From the NCBI RefSeq assembly GCF_028502605.1, contig NC_079232.1:5084001-5148000 (forward strand): a stretch of 64,000 bases of DNA. Reading direction: 5' to 3'. The position numbers and the translations under genes were made by a program. This document shows, piece after piece, positions 45,992 to 58,654 of this stretch. How positions within the stretch are numbered: position 1 is the first letter of the stretch; every line of letters begins with the position of its first letter. Origin of the DNA: Trichoderma breve (Eukaryota > Ascomycota > Sordariomycetes > Hypocreales > Hypocreaceae). Below the pieces are notes generated by a model that did not search any database, was not told the origin of the DNA, and was given only the letters and a program-made list of their open reading frames with translations.

Positions 45992-48900
45992 TTAGTTTAA
46001 ATCGTCTCGAAGTTCGAGTCTCGCGAGTTCTGTTTCGATGGCTAGTATCCCGATTGCGTAATGTGTTCTTTCAGCCTTGGCCAGTACTAACCGCCGTTCT
46101 TCGCCCGATTCAGATTCGTCGATTTTCTTGTCAATGCGGCGAGGATTCTTCCATATTGTAGACGGGACATTGTTGATGATTGTTGGTCGTGTATATTCCG
46201 GCCCTCCCATCGTGCTAGATTTTATCCATGCCGATTCACAGCCACAGGCAATCTGCATGGCAGACTGCCATCCAGTTAGGCGGGCAATATCATGCATTCT
46301 CTGGATGACCCATTCTCTCTGCCTAGTTTCATTATACTAAAGAACGGTTAGCATCTTTCATGGTAGGTATATATGTATGTATTCATCAGGACGAAGCTGC
46401 GGGAATGGAAGGAGTTTGGTACGAACCTGTACACCTGCTACAAAGACACAGAAAGAACTCTCAATGAGGGCAGCGCCAAGATATGTATTGATAACCGCGT
46501 ACTCTGAGCAGTCGGCAGCAAGCCCAGAAGCAATCTGTCCGATCTTGAGAGCAAACCCCGCTGTCTTCTTAGCCATCAGGCCCGCTGCCCTCATGGCAAC
46601 TGGCGGCATCGAGGGGTGGCTTCGGTAAAGGTGAATGAACCCCATATAATAGTTCATCCAGATGCCAGCGATGGAGTATGTTCGAAAGTATATCGGGTCC
46701 CCAAAAGGCGTTTTTGTCCTTCTTGGACCGTCAGGTTCATCGCCGAGGGGTTGGAATTCGGGCCCAAGGCGGCTCTTGAACACCTCAAAGGAACTGTAAA
46801 TGGCATTCCATTCTTGCAGTGCAGCTTCGTAAGTGGCTTCCGGGTCAAGTTCATCCTGAGAATCACTGTGCGGCGTGCCATCCCGTGGAGGACTAAATCC
46901 CATGGGGGCTTGCACTTTCCCAAACGTCGGGAACATGCCTGGGAACATCGGCGGGGATCCAGTTTCAGCATTCTCCCCCTTTGCTTCTATGGCCTTCTGT
47001 TTCCGGGATAAATCTTTCGACACAAAGTCTGAAAGGCGGCCAAGCAATAAAACCAAATGGTCATAGGTGCCATATCTAACAAGGCATCAGTTTCACCTGA
47101 ACGTAAGAGGAGAGCGGATTTAAAACATACGCGGATGAATATGTTGAAAAGGGGGCCCTCGGAGGAATCTGTGTCCAATTGTCATATTCCATGCTTTTCC
47201 TGGTTAGCATACACATTTAGCCAATCACGGGATGGGGGACATACAATAACTTGGTTCCTCCCAAAATGCTCTGATAGACATCCATTTTGCAATACCACCA
47301 GAATAGATCGCAAATAATGTCGTATTTTTCAATTTCCTTATCGGTTACCGAAGAGTATTTCACGTCCGGAAGCTGCCCCTCTACGTCACCATAGGCTTCT
47401 GGAGACAAGGTAAGTCCTGTGATGACATTCAAAAAGTCATAGTCGAGAGACTGTTGAACGCTCTGTGATGACGCTGGGTGGCAATGGGGGCCATATATAT
47501 AGGAGCCTATGTGCCCTAGTTGATACCCTCGAGCATCCTGGCGTTGTCTCATGCGCTTCGCGGGGAAACAAATTCGAGTCATCTCTCCTAAAGACATCTC
47601 GCGGAATAGAATCCTGGCGCCAAACAAGTGATTGCACCACTTGGTGTGATCAGACGACCAGACCTCAAAGTAGCTGAGCAAGAGAGTGGCAGCAAGAGTT
47701 GCCGGCTGTGTCCTCTTGGAAGGTGACTTGACGCTTTTCGCTATGCGTCGTATGGCACGGTGGTAATGTCTCAAGGCTGCTGTGGGAGGGCTGTCTCGAA
47801 GCTTTGCGAGTTGGAGGCTTGCCAGTGCAAGCATCGCATGAAATAGGCCGAGATGTTGAAGCGCCAACGAGGGAATTGCATCTACTTAAGATGTCAGAAG
47901 GCTTATTGTTATGCTTTTGATACATGAGATTCCACTTACAGCTCCATAGGCTCTTTCCAGATCCAGCTGTTGCTTTCATTCTGGATCTATCTAGAGCAGA
48001 AGAAATGTCTCCTTCGAAGATTGAGATCCCGGGCCCAGTTACATTGATGAAATGCATGAAGATCGTGTTCAGGCCACTAGCCCAGAATTCAGAGGAGTAA
48101 GGGGTCTCCATGTGCGCTTGAACATCGTCGCTTTGGGCGAAGGCCGAAAAGACGCTGATATCCACGGGACTTACAGTCCAACGCTCAGGCACCAAGTTTT
48201 TTATCGGCGGCAAGTTGCCTCTCACGTCTGGCAAATCATCGTCAGAATCAGGCAAAGAGGCTTCATCATCCAACATATCGAACTCCCAATGATTATTCAA
48301 GGGTTGAGCAATGGCTATCCCTGTCTGAACATTAAGGGGATGGTTGCCACCTAGATTGCCGGAACTGCCAAGCATATCCCCAGTAGAGCTGCCATCTTGG
48401 AGAGAGAGAAACTGAGCTTCGGGAGGAGGCCTAGTAAAGTACCCAGGTCCTCCGATGGCTTCTGCTGCAAGTAGGGGATTTGGGAACTGCGGATTGTAGG
48501 TAGATTGCAAAAACTGGCTAGAGCCCATACTGTAAGCCGCAGGGTCTTGTAACACTGGTCCTCGATGGAATTGCTGCGGATAAGGAGCGGAGGTAGGTTG
48601 AAATGGTAAGCCATGCTGATGTTGGTCAAAGTTCGGTGGCCTCGGCGCGATAGCCGGAAACAGTCCTCTTGAAGACTGTCGGTGTGCAGGCAAAGACTCA
48701 TCAACAATATTTGAGGGACCAGAGAAGATTGCTTGGTTGAAAGGAGACGAAAACGAGCCAAGAGGTTCTTTAAATATGACTCTTTGGCTATATCCTTCAC
48801 AGTCCCGTCTCGATTTGATACAGTTGTGGCAAATTGGTCTGCCTTCGTCGCATTTGATTCGTCTTCTACGACAGGCTAAAGACAAAAATTTTGTCAGATT

Positions 48901-49124
48901 TAGGGGAAATGAAAAGGAGGCGGAGGCTGGAGGGGAAAAAGAAGTGGAAGATTCAAAAGCACAATGTCCAAACGTTACTCACTGAGACAACCAGTCTTGG
49001 TTCGCTTTCTTGTGCTCGTCTTTTTACGATTTGCGTCGTCTTTCCCTCCGTCATTCTGCTGTGAAGAGCTGCCCTGGGGCTCTGTCAAGGTAGCCTTTGC
49101 GGTTGTAACAGATTGTTCCTCCAT
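45992..49124 (-). CDS. Zn2Cys6 transcription factor (six exons)
   Basis: The exons, in transcript order, are 49124-48983, 48875-47940, 47881-47245, 47193-47131, 47075-46427 and 46336-45992. All five introns keep phase, giving 923 residues. The first intron splits the zinc cluster: Cys46 lies in exon 1, and Cys49, 56, 63, 66 and 73 in exon 2 (CX2CX6CX6CX2CX6C), with basic RRRRIK between. After it comes the linker EGYSQRVIFKEPLGSF. This linker and the long helical C-terminal part (SSAYGTYDHLVLLLGRLSDF, FVAGVQYNETRQREWVIQRM) recall the fungal-specific domain-2 class of C6 regulators. The middle (120-270) is Pro/Gln/Asn-rich. Intron 5 has an unusual GTTCGT donor. At intron 3, a second in-frame acceptor six nt upstream would add two residues. 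The target pathway is unknown. Confidence 0.88.
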
Positions 49125-52100
49125 GATGCAATACTTTTCTTCGAGAGAGTTGGATACTACACAACAACAGTCGATCAGACTTCGTGCTGTCTTTGGTGCA
49201 ATGAAAAGTCAGACGCCGGTTAATGAAACCGTTTCAACAGTGCCGAAGCGAGATAAGCAGCCCCAACAGTATATGTATTTGGGCAGAAGCATATATCACC
49301 CTGGGGCACGCGGTGAGACGATTTGCCGTGAGTAAGAAGAGAGTATCAGCATGTGAGGGGACGGGACTGGGAGGACGGCAGCCTCGAAACCCGCAGGCGG
49401 TGCGGCGGAAGAGAAGGAAGATGATACCACCTGCTGCTGTGCTCAGCCACTAAGGGGGAAGAGGATGGTATTAGCACGACTGGCTGAAAGGACGAAAGCA
49501 TCAAGTAGCGGCTGGACAAGAGGAGAGGGATAGCAGCAAGTGGAACATGGCCGGTGTAACTTGAGGGCGCAGCAGAGCCAGGATGAAGCGTCGAGCTGTA
49601 CGAAGATCAGGGCCGACCAAAGGCATGCGATTGCGGACGATGCTGGTAGCAAGGCAAACCGATAAAGTACCTACTAGGTAGTATGGGAAAAAGAGAGCAG
49701 TGAAAGAAAGAGAAAAAAAAATCGTGTGAAAAATAGTACGTATAAGACAAAGTTGAAGAGGAGGAAGGCAGAAAGGAAGAGCAAAGCGAAGCAAGGAAGG
49801 AGATCAGAAACAGAAAGAAAGAGAAGGAGAGCAAGCGCACATGCAAGTGGTAGTAGGTAGTGATTTTTTTTTTTCTCTTCTTCTTTGCAAGTTGCTTCGA
49901 AACAAATACCTAGTAGAGCAAGAGTAGCACTAAGGCATCTCGAGATCTGTGACAAGGTGTTGAGGGTGTGGCGGAGAAGGGGGGAGGGGTGGAGCAAAAA
50001 AAGACGAGAAAATGGAAAGCTGGCGGTCGCTCAAGCCAGGGCAGGCACTCCCCGCCAACTTACCCGGATTTCCTTTCCTGGAGCCAACTACCACCTGTTA
50101 CCTGACCTTGGGGTAGCTCTTGATGCCTCGAGTTAGGATTGAAGGTATCGGACACGCGGGGGACACAGCTGAGGATACCAACTCTGCACTACAAGGTATA
50201 TCCTTCAACATCAACAACAAACATACCAGATGTATCCAGCAGTAGGATCCGGAGGGGCAATACCAGAAGTGCTATTGGTAGGAGGTAGAAGCTCAGGCAG
50301 AAATACTGAACCTGACAAGTACAGGCGAGTCAGTCAGTCACTTTACCCCAACGTTGGCCCTACCTCTTGTACACACACACTCAAGGTGGTGAGCTGCTGC
50401 TAGCAGAGACAGTTAGCTGGCAAGCGACAATCTCGATATTCATCCAGCAGAGCGTATGTATTGATACATTATACTTGACTTACCGCTGAGTCGACAGGTA
50501 GTGGCACCAGTAGACGCAAACACTGACTTGTTCTGTATTAGAGCAGCCGGAGCCAGACGGATAACATGATGCGCAGACACAAGAGGAGCCAGGTTGTACC
50601 TTAGTAGTGTAGTACTTTGGTGCTTCACACTGTCGGCAGATTCCAAAGGAAGTACCTTTCCTTCCGATCGAGACCTCGCCGGGAGAGACCAATCAATACC
50701 TCGTGTCGGGGCCGGACCGGCGACCAGGTGCAGCCCTCTGTGTCTGTCTCGCCGCGGGAGTTTGCAGAAAGGCAGCAGCGCAGAGAGGGAGGGGGAATAG
50801 GTGTTGACCGCAAGGAGAACACGAATGTGCTGGGGTACCGGGATGTCAAAGACGCCAAGCTGAGCGGATGGAACCGTGCTGTTGGTTGATACAGATTCCA
50901 GGGAGGCGGACGGGTTGATGGACCGAAATCAGCTATTCAACGACGCGCCTGACGTGGAAACTGGTTTCACGCGCAGATGATCGGTCGAAGCAGACAAGGA
51001 AAATGAGGTACCGAATAAGTAGAGGTATAAGTTCTCAAGAGGCTGGGGTGGTTGCTCTTTTCCTTCCCCCTCTCCTTTATCTCCTTGCTTTATCTGCTCA
51101 GGTGGGTGGTATCACCAACAGTATTGGTCATCCAGACCTGCAGGAGAGAGAGAAAAAAGGGAATGCAATAACTTTTTTCAGGTTTCCCAGCCCAGGAACG
51201 AGTGAGAAAGACTGTTCTATATAACGCAAGGGACAGCGTACCTTTTTGCTTCTCATGGCAGACGAAAGAACGGCTCTCCTGCTGGTCTTGCAACTCCCGC
51301 CGGTGATCAGCCCCGGTATTAGCCCAGATGGCCAAGTATGCATGTTAGACACCCGAGCTTCTTTTTATGTGATGTCAACTTTACCCATACGCAGTTGACC
51401 CCAGTGCTCCTCCATAGTGTTAAATCCATCTCGGGCACAGGCCAGCGTGTGAACAAGCATGGGACACTGCTTCCAGGCTGACGGCGCCGTCGTGGATAGG
51501 CGCCCATTGTCCGATACCAAGTGATTTATTCTGAACGCGGCCCTAGGAGGGCCAGTTTGCAGTTCTCTATTGTCTTTGGCAGCAGTTTGCCTCCAGAGTA
51601 AGTAGGCGACTGGGTCGGTTTTCCCGCCCATGTTAAAACCGCACACACATGAACCATTATGAAATTTGAGTCGCGAGAGAAAAGTCACACTCAAGATTGA
51701 GTGAGCAAATAAGAAGGGCTGACGGTTAAAGTAAGGGTGGAATTAAAGGTGAGTGAGATGCAAGGTAGAGCAAAGGAAAATAACCGTCGCTGATCCCCTT
51801 TGGTAAGCAAACTGGATTACAGCAGACGATAGGATGTGATTGATACCATTCCTGAGCATTCGGCTATGGACTTCTTTCTAAAGGATTCTGACATGGCGAT
51901 ATCACAGCATCATAGCCTCACGCAATGTTTAGAGACGTGAATTCGACCATTTGGTGAATTCGACCACAGGACTACGCCATCCGAAAGGCCGCACTACCAA
52001 GTCATTAACGCTGATCTCGATGCTGGTGGTAGCTGAGCCGAGTTTCCGCTGGCTTGCTCAGGGAACGAGGAGATCTGCCTGGCCGTGCCGCAGTGCCCTG

Positions 52101-54922
52101 TTCCTGACCGGGTCTCGCCATGCTCGCCATGCTATGGCTTGCATTTGCCAACCCTCCAAAATCGCCCTAATGCGGCAGGCTTCCCCTAGTACTCAGCTAA
52201 GCTTCTCACCGGTCCAACAAGCGCTGCCAAGCCTTTTTCGATGCCGGCCATGATACAGCGAAAGGCGCCATAGCAGCAGGTTGCGTCGCACAGCCAGGCT
52301 CAGTAACCTCGGGTGTCGTTTGATGGTGCAAATGTTTGTCCGCGACAGCCCGACGACAATTACCGCTCAGACATTTTGACTGTGTTGTCGGTGGATCTTG
52401 AATATTACCTAATGGAGCTATCTGACTGTGACCTCGCGGGTTGCGGGAGCGGCTGGTCCGTAACGTGTTGAAGCTGAGTGGAGACTCGGGATCCCGGGAG
52501 CGAGACGGGCAGGACAAGACAAGACGGATAGGCAGAGACAAGGCACATACCAGGCGTCTCGGTCTCTTCTTACGCAGCATGTCTGGGTACAGCTCTGTCC
52601 ATTGTTCGGAGTGCCAACACCCCTATACCATGGTATACGGAGTGCACACGAACAGCATCTTGGACAAGCCTCACTTGGCTATCACCAGCCTCACTTTTGG
52701 CGTTGTCTTTGGCAATTTCATGAACATGATCCACTCGCCGCCATCCACCGGGCTGAAAACCTAACTAGCATTATTATCTGGCTTACGGAACAACATGACT
52801 CTAGATCATGCACCTTACGGTTGATCCGCCGCCGCTTATGTTGGTCGAATTATGTCTCTGTGGTACACAAACTTGTCGCCACGTGCTACCTAGAGTCTCT
52901 TGACTCATAATCACCATGGCATGACCCGTTACCGCTTTTCCCTCGTAAATGAGACCAGCGGCAGCGGCAGCACTACAAGTACGACTGCTTTGCAGCTCAT
53001 TATCGTCGTGATGGATGGACAGGATACGCCATGTCTCGTCACGGCTTCCTGCGTCATCTCCAGCACCACAACCTCATGCGAAAGGTATCTGTACCCAACA
53101 GGCGTGGAGCGTGATGGGCTATAAACCAACAGACATAGACGCATTTCCTCCACACGCAAGGTCTTTACCATATCTGTGGAGCCATTGTTAGGTAGACACT
53201 TGTCCGCAGCAGCGGTTCAAGATAAGAGCCACAAAACAGTCTGGGCGCTACTAGCTTCGTGGAGAGAACGAGGCCAAACTCTTACTCCCCCCTTTCTCCA
53301 ACATATCCATCTAGACCGACCCAGAACATGTCTGAGACGGCTGCTTCCGCAAAGCCGTTGTTCCCTGCCATGACCATAAGCTCCCTCGCTCCATCCTTTG
53401 TGCGCGGCAACACATGCAACGGCAGGGGACCGGGGCCCGACCAGATCTGCTGTCGTGGCCTAAATCTCTGTAGAACCTCGCCGCTGTGTCGGGAGCGGGT
53501 GAGAGATATTTCATGTCACCACGCGTCAGAAATGGACCATTGTTGCTCTGTGGATCTGACCCAAAAGCGCGACACATGTTACGCCGTGTCCTGGCTCGCC
53601 AGTGAGAGCCGCTGCTGGCTATGCAAACACCCTCTCTGGCTGTCCGTCTTGTCCTCTACCGCCTCGACTTGTTGTGTCTTACCAAGGGTGCGGATGTGAT
53701 GGATCCTCCATCCCCGGCGGGAATGCGGGTGAATCGATCGTCCCATGCTTTGTGGATATAAGCTCTTGCCTTGCTTTCAGGCCATAAATTCATGTCGTTT
53801 GAAATCTAGCCTACACGCCATGGCTACACTATCGCCTCTTCATTGTAGTCGAGTTGCCCGTAGATGCAGAATTTCGGGCGTTCACTCCAGCATACCCCTT
53901 ACAACCGACTAACAATGAGGCTGCATATTTATTGTCGGGTAATCAGGACCATGGTTTCTATTGCCTCCCTACCTTGGCCATGCCATGGCTCCCAAACTGC
54001 GGTTGGAAACCTAAGTCTGGCTCGCGCAAGGCAGTGTAATATTGAACAAAGTCCGTCCCTCCCGTCGGCGGCTAGCCATGGCGATTTGCTCCTGTGAGGA
54101 CTCACATCTCGCATCATTTTCCCACAATAGCTCTGAATCTACAGCATATCCCAGTGCAAGTTACGGTGAGCAGAGAGGTGAGACAGATGGGCAGGCAAGA
54201 TGTCTAGACCCAAGGTCACTTTGAACTACCTAATCCCCTTTCTTTCCCCGCCTCTCGAAAGTCTTTGCACGTACACCAATTGCCAGCCGCTCATCTATAT
54301 CGTCAGATTTTCAACCCAGTCCAGCAATCTACGATTATTGTATTCTTTATGGTATATTGACCTCGGAAGAAGATATTCGTGGGCATAGAAGAACATCTCT
54401 GATCTTTACAGAGGACTTTGTATGGCTCCACATTATCTCAGCGATGTCTTCTAGAAGCTGGCTTCGGGAGGCTGATGACAAGCTTAATGTTTGATCGGTG
54501 AACTATGCCGCTTTCTGTCTAGAATTGCATCGTAAATCAAGATGCTTTCCACTTCCAGTTTGCCCTAGCATGTAAGGAGTATAACTCGATCTGCGATTAT
54601 GTAACTAGAGTCAATCTTATCGAACGATATGCAATTTCCCATTGTTTCCGAATAACCACCATTCCCTCCTGAAGAACACTTTTGAGTCATAAGTCATATG
54701 CCAAATGGCATTGTAGCCAATTTAAATCAAGATGCAGATAGCCACCAACAAAATGAAATCCTTCTTCGTGTATTTATCCCAATCCCAATCTCAATCCCAA
54801 TTCATCCACTACTGCTCTATCTGCAGTAGTTTGCATTCCCTATGCGGTGGCAGATTGTAGTCTGTCGTGTCGGTGGAGGTGTTCTGGATGTTATCAGACG
54901 CCTCAGTAAATGTCCAAGTGAT
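49125..54922. other. Gene desert (about 5.8 kb)
   Basis: I find no gene here. The left 900 bases are the probable leader and promoter of the Zn2Cys6 gene, purine-rich on the plus strand (long GAGA and AAAAAA tracts near 49690-49830). Further right, frames of 60-146 residues occur on both strands, overlap freely, and lack domains. I see no transposase or reverse transcriptase blocks, no long terminal repeats and no AT-rich RIP-like blocks. At 54448-54457 there is a palindrome CTTCTAGAAG. The stretch may contain non-coding RNA, a decayed element beyond recognition, or extended regulatory sequence. Confidence 0.45.
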
Positions 54923-57303
54923 CTATACACAATTAATTTGGTTCGTCAGCAAAGTGTTCGCCAATAACCACTCTTCGTCTACGGCGTTGAAATGTGCACT
55001 CACTTTTTTCGAATAAGAAATTTTGCAGTACTGCAAATAGTCGCAATTTGCAACATTATTCCATTCCTCCTCGTCTGGATCCTCCTGTTCGCTTCCATGT
55101 GGCACTACTCTGACGTGAATATCAACAATGTAGCGGACTATTTCACTCGGAATCAACGGATGCCTCCCCTCTCTCGAGCGGAAAATCACCCGAGTCAACT
55201 GGCCATCAGTCTCTTTATATATTGTCTTGGAGTATTTGGTTAGGGACTCATCCCAGCACCCGATTGTCTCGATAGAGCCGTCACCGTGGAGGATCCATAG
55301 GCCGCCGCAGCGCCACATGTGGTTATTATCATAGTCTCGAGCATCCCTCAGTAGAACGCGTAGGTGCTTGATGTCGTAAAGTTGAGCGCTACTCACGACT
55401 GCAAAGTTCCTAAAACCGAATCGTCGCAAGATCCTTGGGGCTTCTGGTAGAACGAGGTGCTGCCCCGACGAGGAAGTCGGTGATTTATGGGATCCGACGA
55501 CGCCCTCTTTGGGTGTGCAATGAGCTCCAATGGTTCTGAAGCAGTTATACGATATTGCCATCTGGTCCACAATGAGGCCTGCAACTGTGCATTTCTCCTT
55601 CAAGTGATCGGGTATCAATGACACCCATTGAACAGTTGGATCTGTGAGTGACCCAGCAGGGCCAAAATATGCGATCCGATTGAGATTCGTTTTAAACTAT
55701 AGTATCAAGTTAACATCATAGGTCAACGCTGCTATATCGTTAAGAGTGTGAGAAGAGGTTCTTACCAGCAGAAATGGGCCACACCGGTAATCTCTTTCTC
55801 CGGTTGTTATCAAGCCTAGTGTTATTATTTCTTCTCCTGGCTTGAAATAGAAAGACCGTGATACCCCTTTCCTTAGTGGGACTGACACCCAGCGAGGGGT
55901 GTTTTTCCCATGAACCACGATGCAGCTGGTGCCGAGGTCGAACAAATACACAGTGATTGCTACTACAGGTTGGCCATCGAGATGTAACGGCAAATATCTA
56001 CACATCGGTAGTCCCGGAAAAACGCTAGGTCGCACGCTGGGTAGATCTGTGTAAAAATGAGAAATAAAGGACACGCCACCCTGAAGCAGTCTCGAGGAAG
56101 CATCCCACAAGACGTTGAGCGGCCCCTCTTTCCTCGACGCGTGAAGCAGAAGTTCAGCAAAGCGACCAACAAGATCTTGTTGGCCCTAATATACGTATAT
56201 AGATGGATCAGAAAACGGCAATTCAAAGTAAATAAACCCCACATGATTGGGGGAATGACTTACGCTTCTCGGAAACGCAACGTTTTCGCGAGTGAAATCA
56301 ATTGGCTTACAACGCCATCCTTTTCTAGCATCTCCCAGCCAAGGAGTGACTAAATCGGTGTCCATGTGAAATCTGACGGCCGTTATGCCGTACATTCCAA
56401 GAATAAACTCCATCTTGCGAATGGAATTCAAGCTGAGATCGATGCACTGCTTGCCCGGTGTAGGTTGATGGCTTTGGCTATAGGAGGTCTCGAGACCCCA
56501 CAGGTAGGAACGTCCAAACACACTGGTGATTGAGGCGCAAATGTGAATCTTGTCAACATGATCAACACGGAAGACTTCCCCCAGTGGAGGTTGATTGAGA
56601 AGCACTGGTGCAAGAAGAGACCGGCCAACGGTAAACGTGTGGAGAGCCGTCATTAATGAGAATACAACATTGTTTCCATTCTCATGGAGGTATGTCAAGA
56701 TATGGCTTTGCAATTCGGGGGGTAGGTTGCAGCATCTCGAGAGACAAGATCCCAAGTCTGTATTCTCAGTGTCGACAATGCCGCTCTGAATGGTGCTCAG
56801 AAATGAGGCGAGATGCGTCGGAGGCTCTTCTCCCCAGCAATCTCTGGGTAAGATTTCCTGCGTTTGAATAGCCAGATCGTAGAGTTCCTCGTGGATGGGG
56901 CCCCCTCGTAGCGACTCGATGGCGTTAACACAGAGCTTATGGGCAAAGAAGAAGGGCCGGTGCTTGATGTTCGGGCGCTCACGAACAATGGTGATCGCTG
57001 CCTCGCCGCCTTTATGCCGTACCATAACATTTGTCCCGATGATGGGGTATTTCTCTTTCAGGGTGGTCTTGATAGCAACGACCAAGGGCCCATTAGTCGA
57101 GTCAGCGGCTAGATCAAATACTATGACATCTTGTAAGTAATGACAGCTGTTTATATATCCAAATACAACTCACAGCCGACTATATCCTTTTCCCAATCCT
57201 TGGCGTTCACCCTAAAGACGTTGATTCCGGGGTAGTACGGCAACGCAACTCGACAGAGGATGCAATGCGCCTCGGCCAGATAGATGAACACGTTCTGTGC
57301 CAT
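54923..57303 (-). CDS. F-box-like protein of unknown function
   Basis: I assemble four exons, minus strand: 57303-57174, 57129-56264, 56185-55766 and 55696-54923 (729 residues). Introns are 44, 78 and 69 nt; the first is very short. Phases fit throughout. The N-terminus MAQNVFIYLAEAHCILCRVA opens into beta-rich sequence with a VIVFDLAADSTNGPLVVAIK block. Near 175-195, CCNLPPELQSHILTYLHENG looks like an F-box core (LPPEL plus a following helix), but sits unusually far from the N-terminus. The second half is beta-rich with conserved-looking aromatics (KPGEEIITLGLITTGERDYR, RCGGLWILHGDGSIETIG). I do not know the family. An F-box would suggest an SCF ubiquitin-ligase adaptor, but this is inference. 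Base composition is more AT-rich than in neighbours such as RRP8, and the gene borders a gene desert. Confidence 0.7.
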
Positions 57304-58654
57304 GGCTCAGTGTGTGCTTAGTGAGTGAGATGCCCCCAAGTTGAGGGCCTGAATCCCCTCTATTTGGGTGCCCGAGATGAAGCAGGACGAGACAAGGCTC
57401 GCTTAGAGAGGTGAAACAGCACGTCTTATATAAGGTAAGGTACGACTAATACCTGTACTCGAGAGGGGTACATGTACATGCAGTGCCCTAGATGAATCCA
57501 TTGGATGTCCAGGCACCCTAATAATATGCCTGTACCCTGCCACCTCAGAGGGCGGTGGGCAGACGGAGACACTTGATCTGATTTGCCCATGGCCATGTTT
57601 GCTTTTTGTTTATCAGCTACTAGAGCCGGTGGGCGTTTATGCGGCTGCATGTGCATAAAGTAATTGACGGCCAGGTGAGGACGGAGAGGCAATATTCGTG
57701 CCTTGCATGCTTTAGTTAGTCCTGGTGATACGTGGCTCTGCATGTCTCCCTCTCTTTGCCTCAGGCTCCGCGTTTCTTTCGGTGATGGCTGCCGGCCACT
57801 TTTACGAGTACGATACAATACTAAGACAGGGCTGCACTGTGTCGGCCGCCATCACCATGCCAAGACTAACACGCCTAGTTGCATGAGACCGGGTTGGAGC
57901 TACGGCTAGGTACTCATACAAGTGGTTTAACAATATCTTTTTCTCTCAATGAAATGTTTGCTCTGGCAGCCATCCAAGACACTGAGGCTGAGACAATCCC
58001 AGCCCCCCAATGCAAGGCGACCCGGGGCAATCCCCACGCAGTCCGCGACCTGGTATGCCGTAGCCAAGCGCGCTGAAAAGCTCGCCCATGCCTTCCTTGC
58101 CAGAGTTCCCAAAAAAAGGGAAAAAAAATCCATCTCAGAGCACGAAAATAGACAGTAAGTATGATGCTGTCCCCTGGCTCCATAGTAGGTCTAGTTGCTG
58201 TTCCAAAGCTGGGGGGTGAGCGAGTGGGGAACGCTATTACCGGGGATTTTAGTTGACCTGATCTCTCTCCCGGTTCCTCAGAGCCAAAGCCGACATTGAC
58301 TCTGACAGACGAGCAGAAAATTGCCCCTCAAAGATGCCTTTGACGCCACCGTCAAGCGTGTTCCAAATCGTAGACTTGTCAGGATGATATGCGCGCGATT
58401 TAACTATAGTTTGGCAAATAGTACGGAACATAGCACAACTGTATTTCGCAGTGGGATCGCGAATCTGTTTATAGCACTGACCCACCCGCTGAGGCCACCG
58501 TCTGGGCGAACCCCATACTTGAGAGCTTATCCTTATCGATAAACTACCAAGAGCAGAAAAAAAAAAGTTCATAGATACTCCAGCGCATTTCCATCGCCTT
58601 GGCGCCCATCTCATCCACAGAACAAGAGAAAGGTGTTCCAATTGAGACGACAAA
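57304..58654. promoter_or_regulatory. Divergent intergenic region, F-box-like / RRP8
   Basis: This 1.35-kb spacer holds both promoters. No coding region is supported; the 57426-57818 (-) frame lacks motifs. GTAC-rich sequence lies at about 57440-57480. Confidence 0.5.
57425..57434 (-). promoter_or_regulatory. TATA box of the F-box-like gene
   Basis: CTTATATAAG, a palindrome containing TATATAA on the minus strand, lies about 120-130 bases upstream of the ATG at 57303. The distance and sequence fit a fungal TATA element. A GTACATGTAC palindrome follows at 57468-57477. Confidence 0.45.

Noticed and set aside
46010..46030. GTTCGAGTC resembling a tRNA T-loop
   Set aside because: Stem bases do not match and it lies inside the last exon of the Zn2Cys6 gene.
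54448..54457. CTTCTAGAAG as a heat-shock element
   Set aside because: Only one palindromic TTC/GAA pair with no regular third block, far from any heat-shock gene.
49125..54922. Decayed transposon or RIP-mutated repeat
   Set aside because: No terminal repeats, no polymerase or transposase blocks, and composition is not the strong AT bias expected of RIP.
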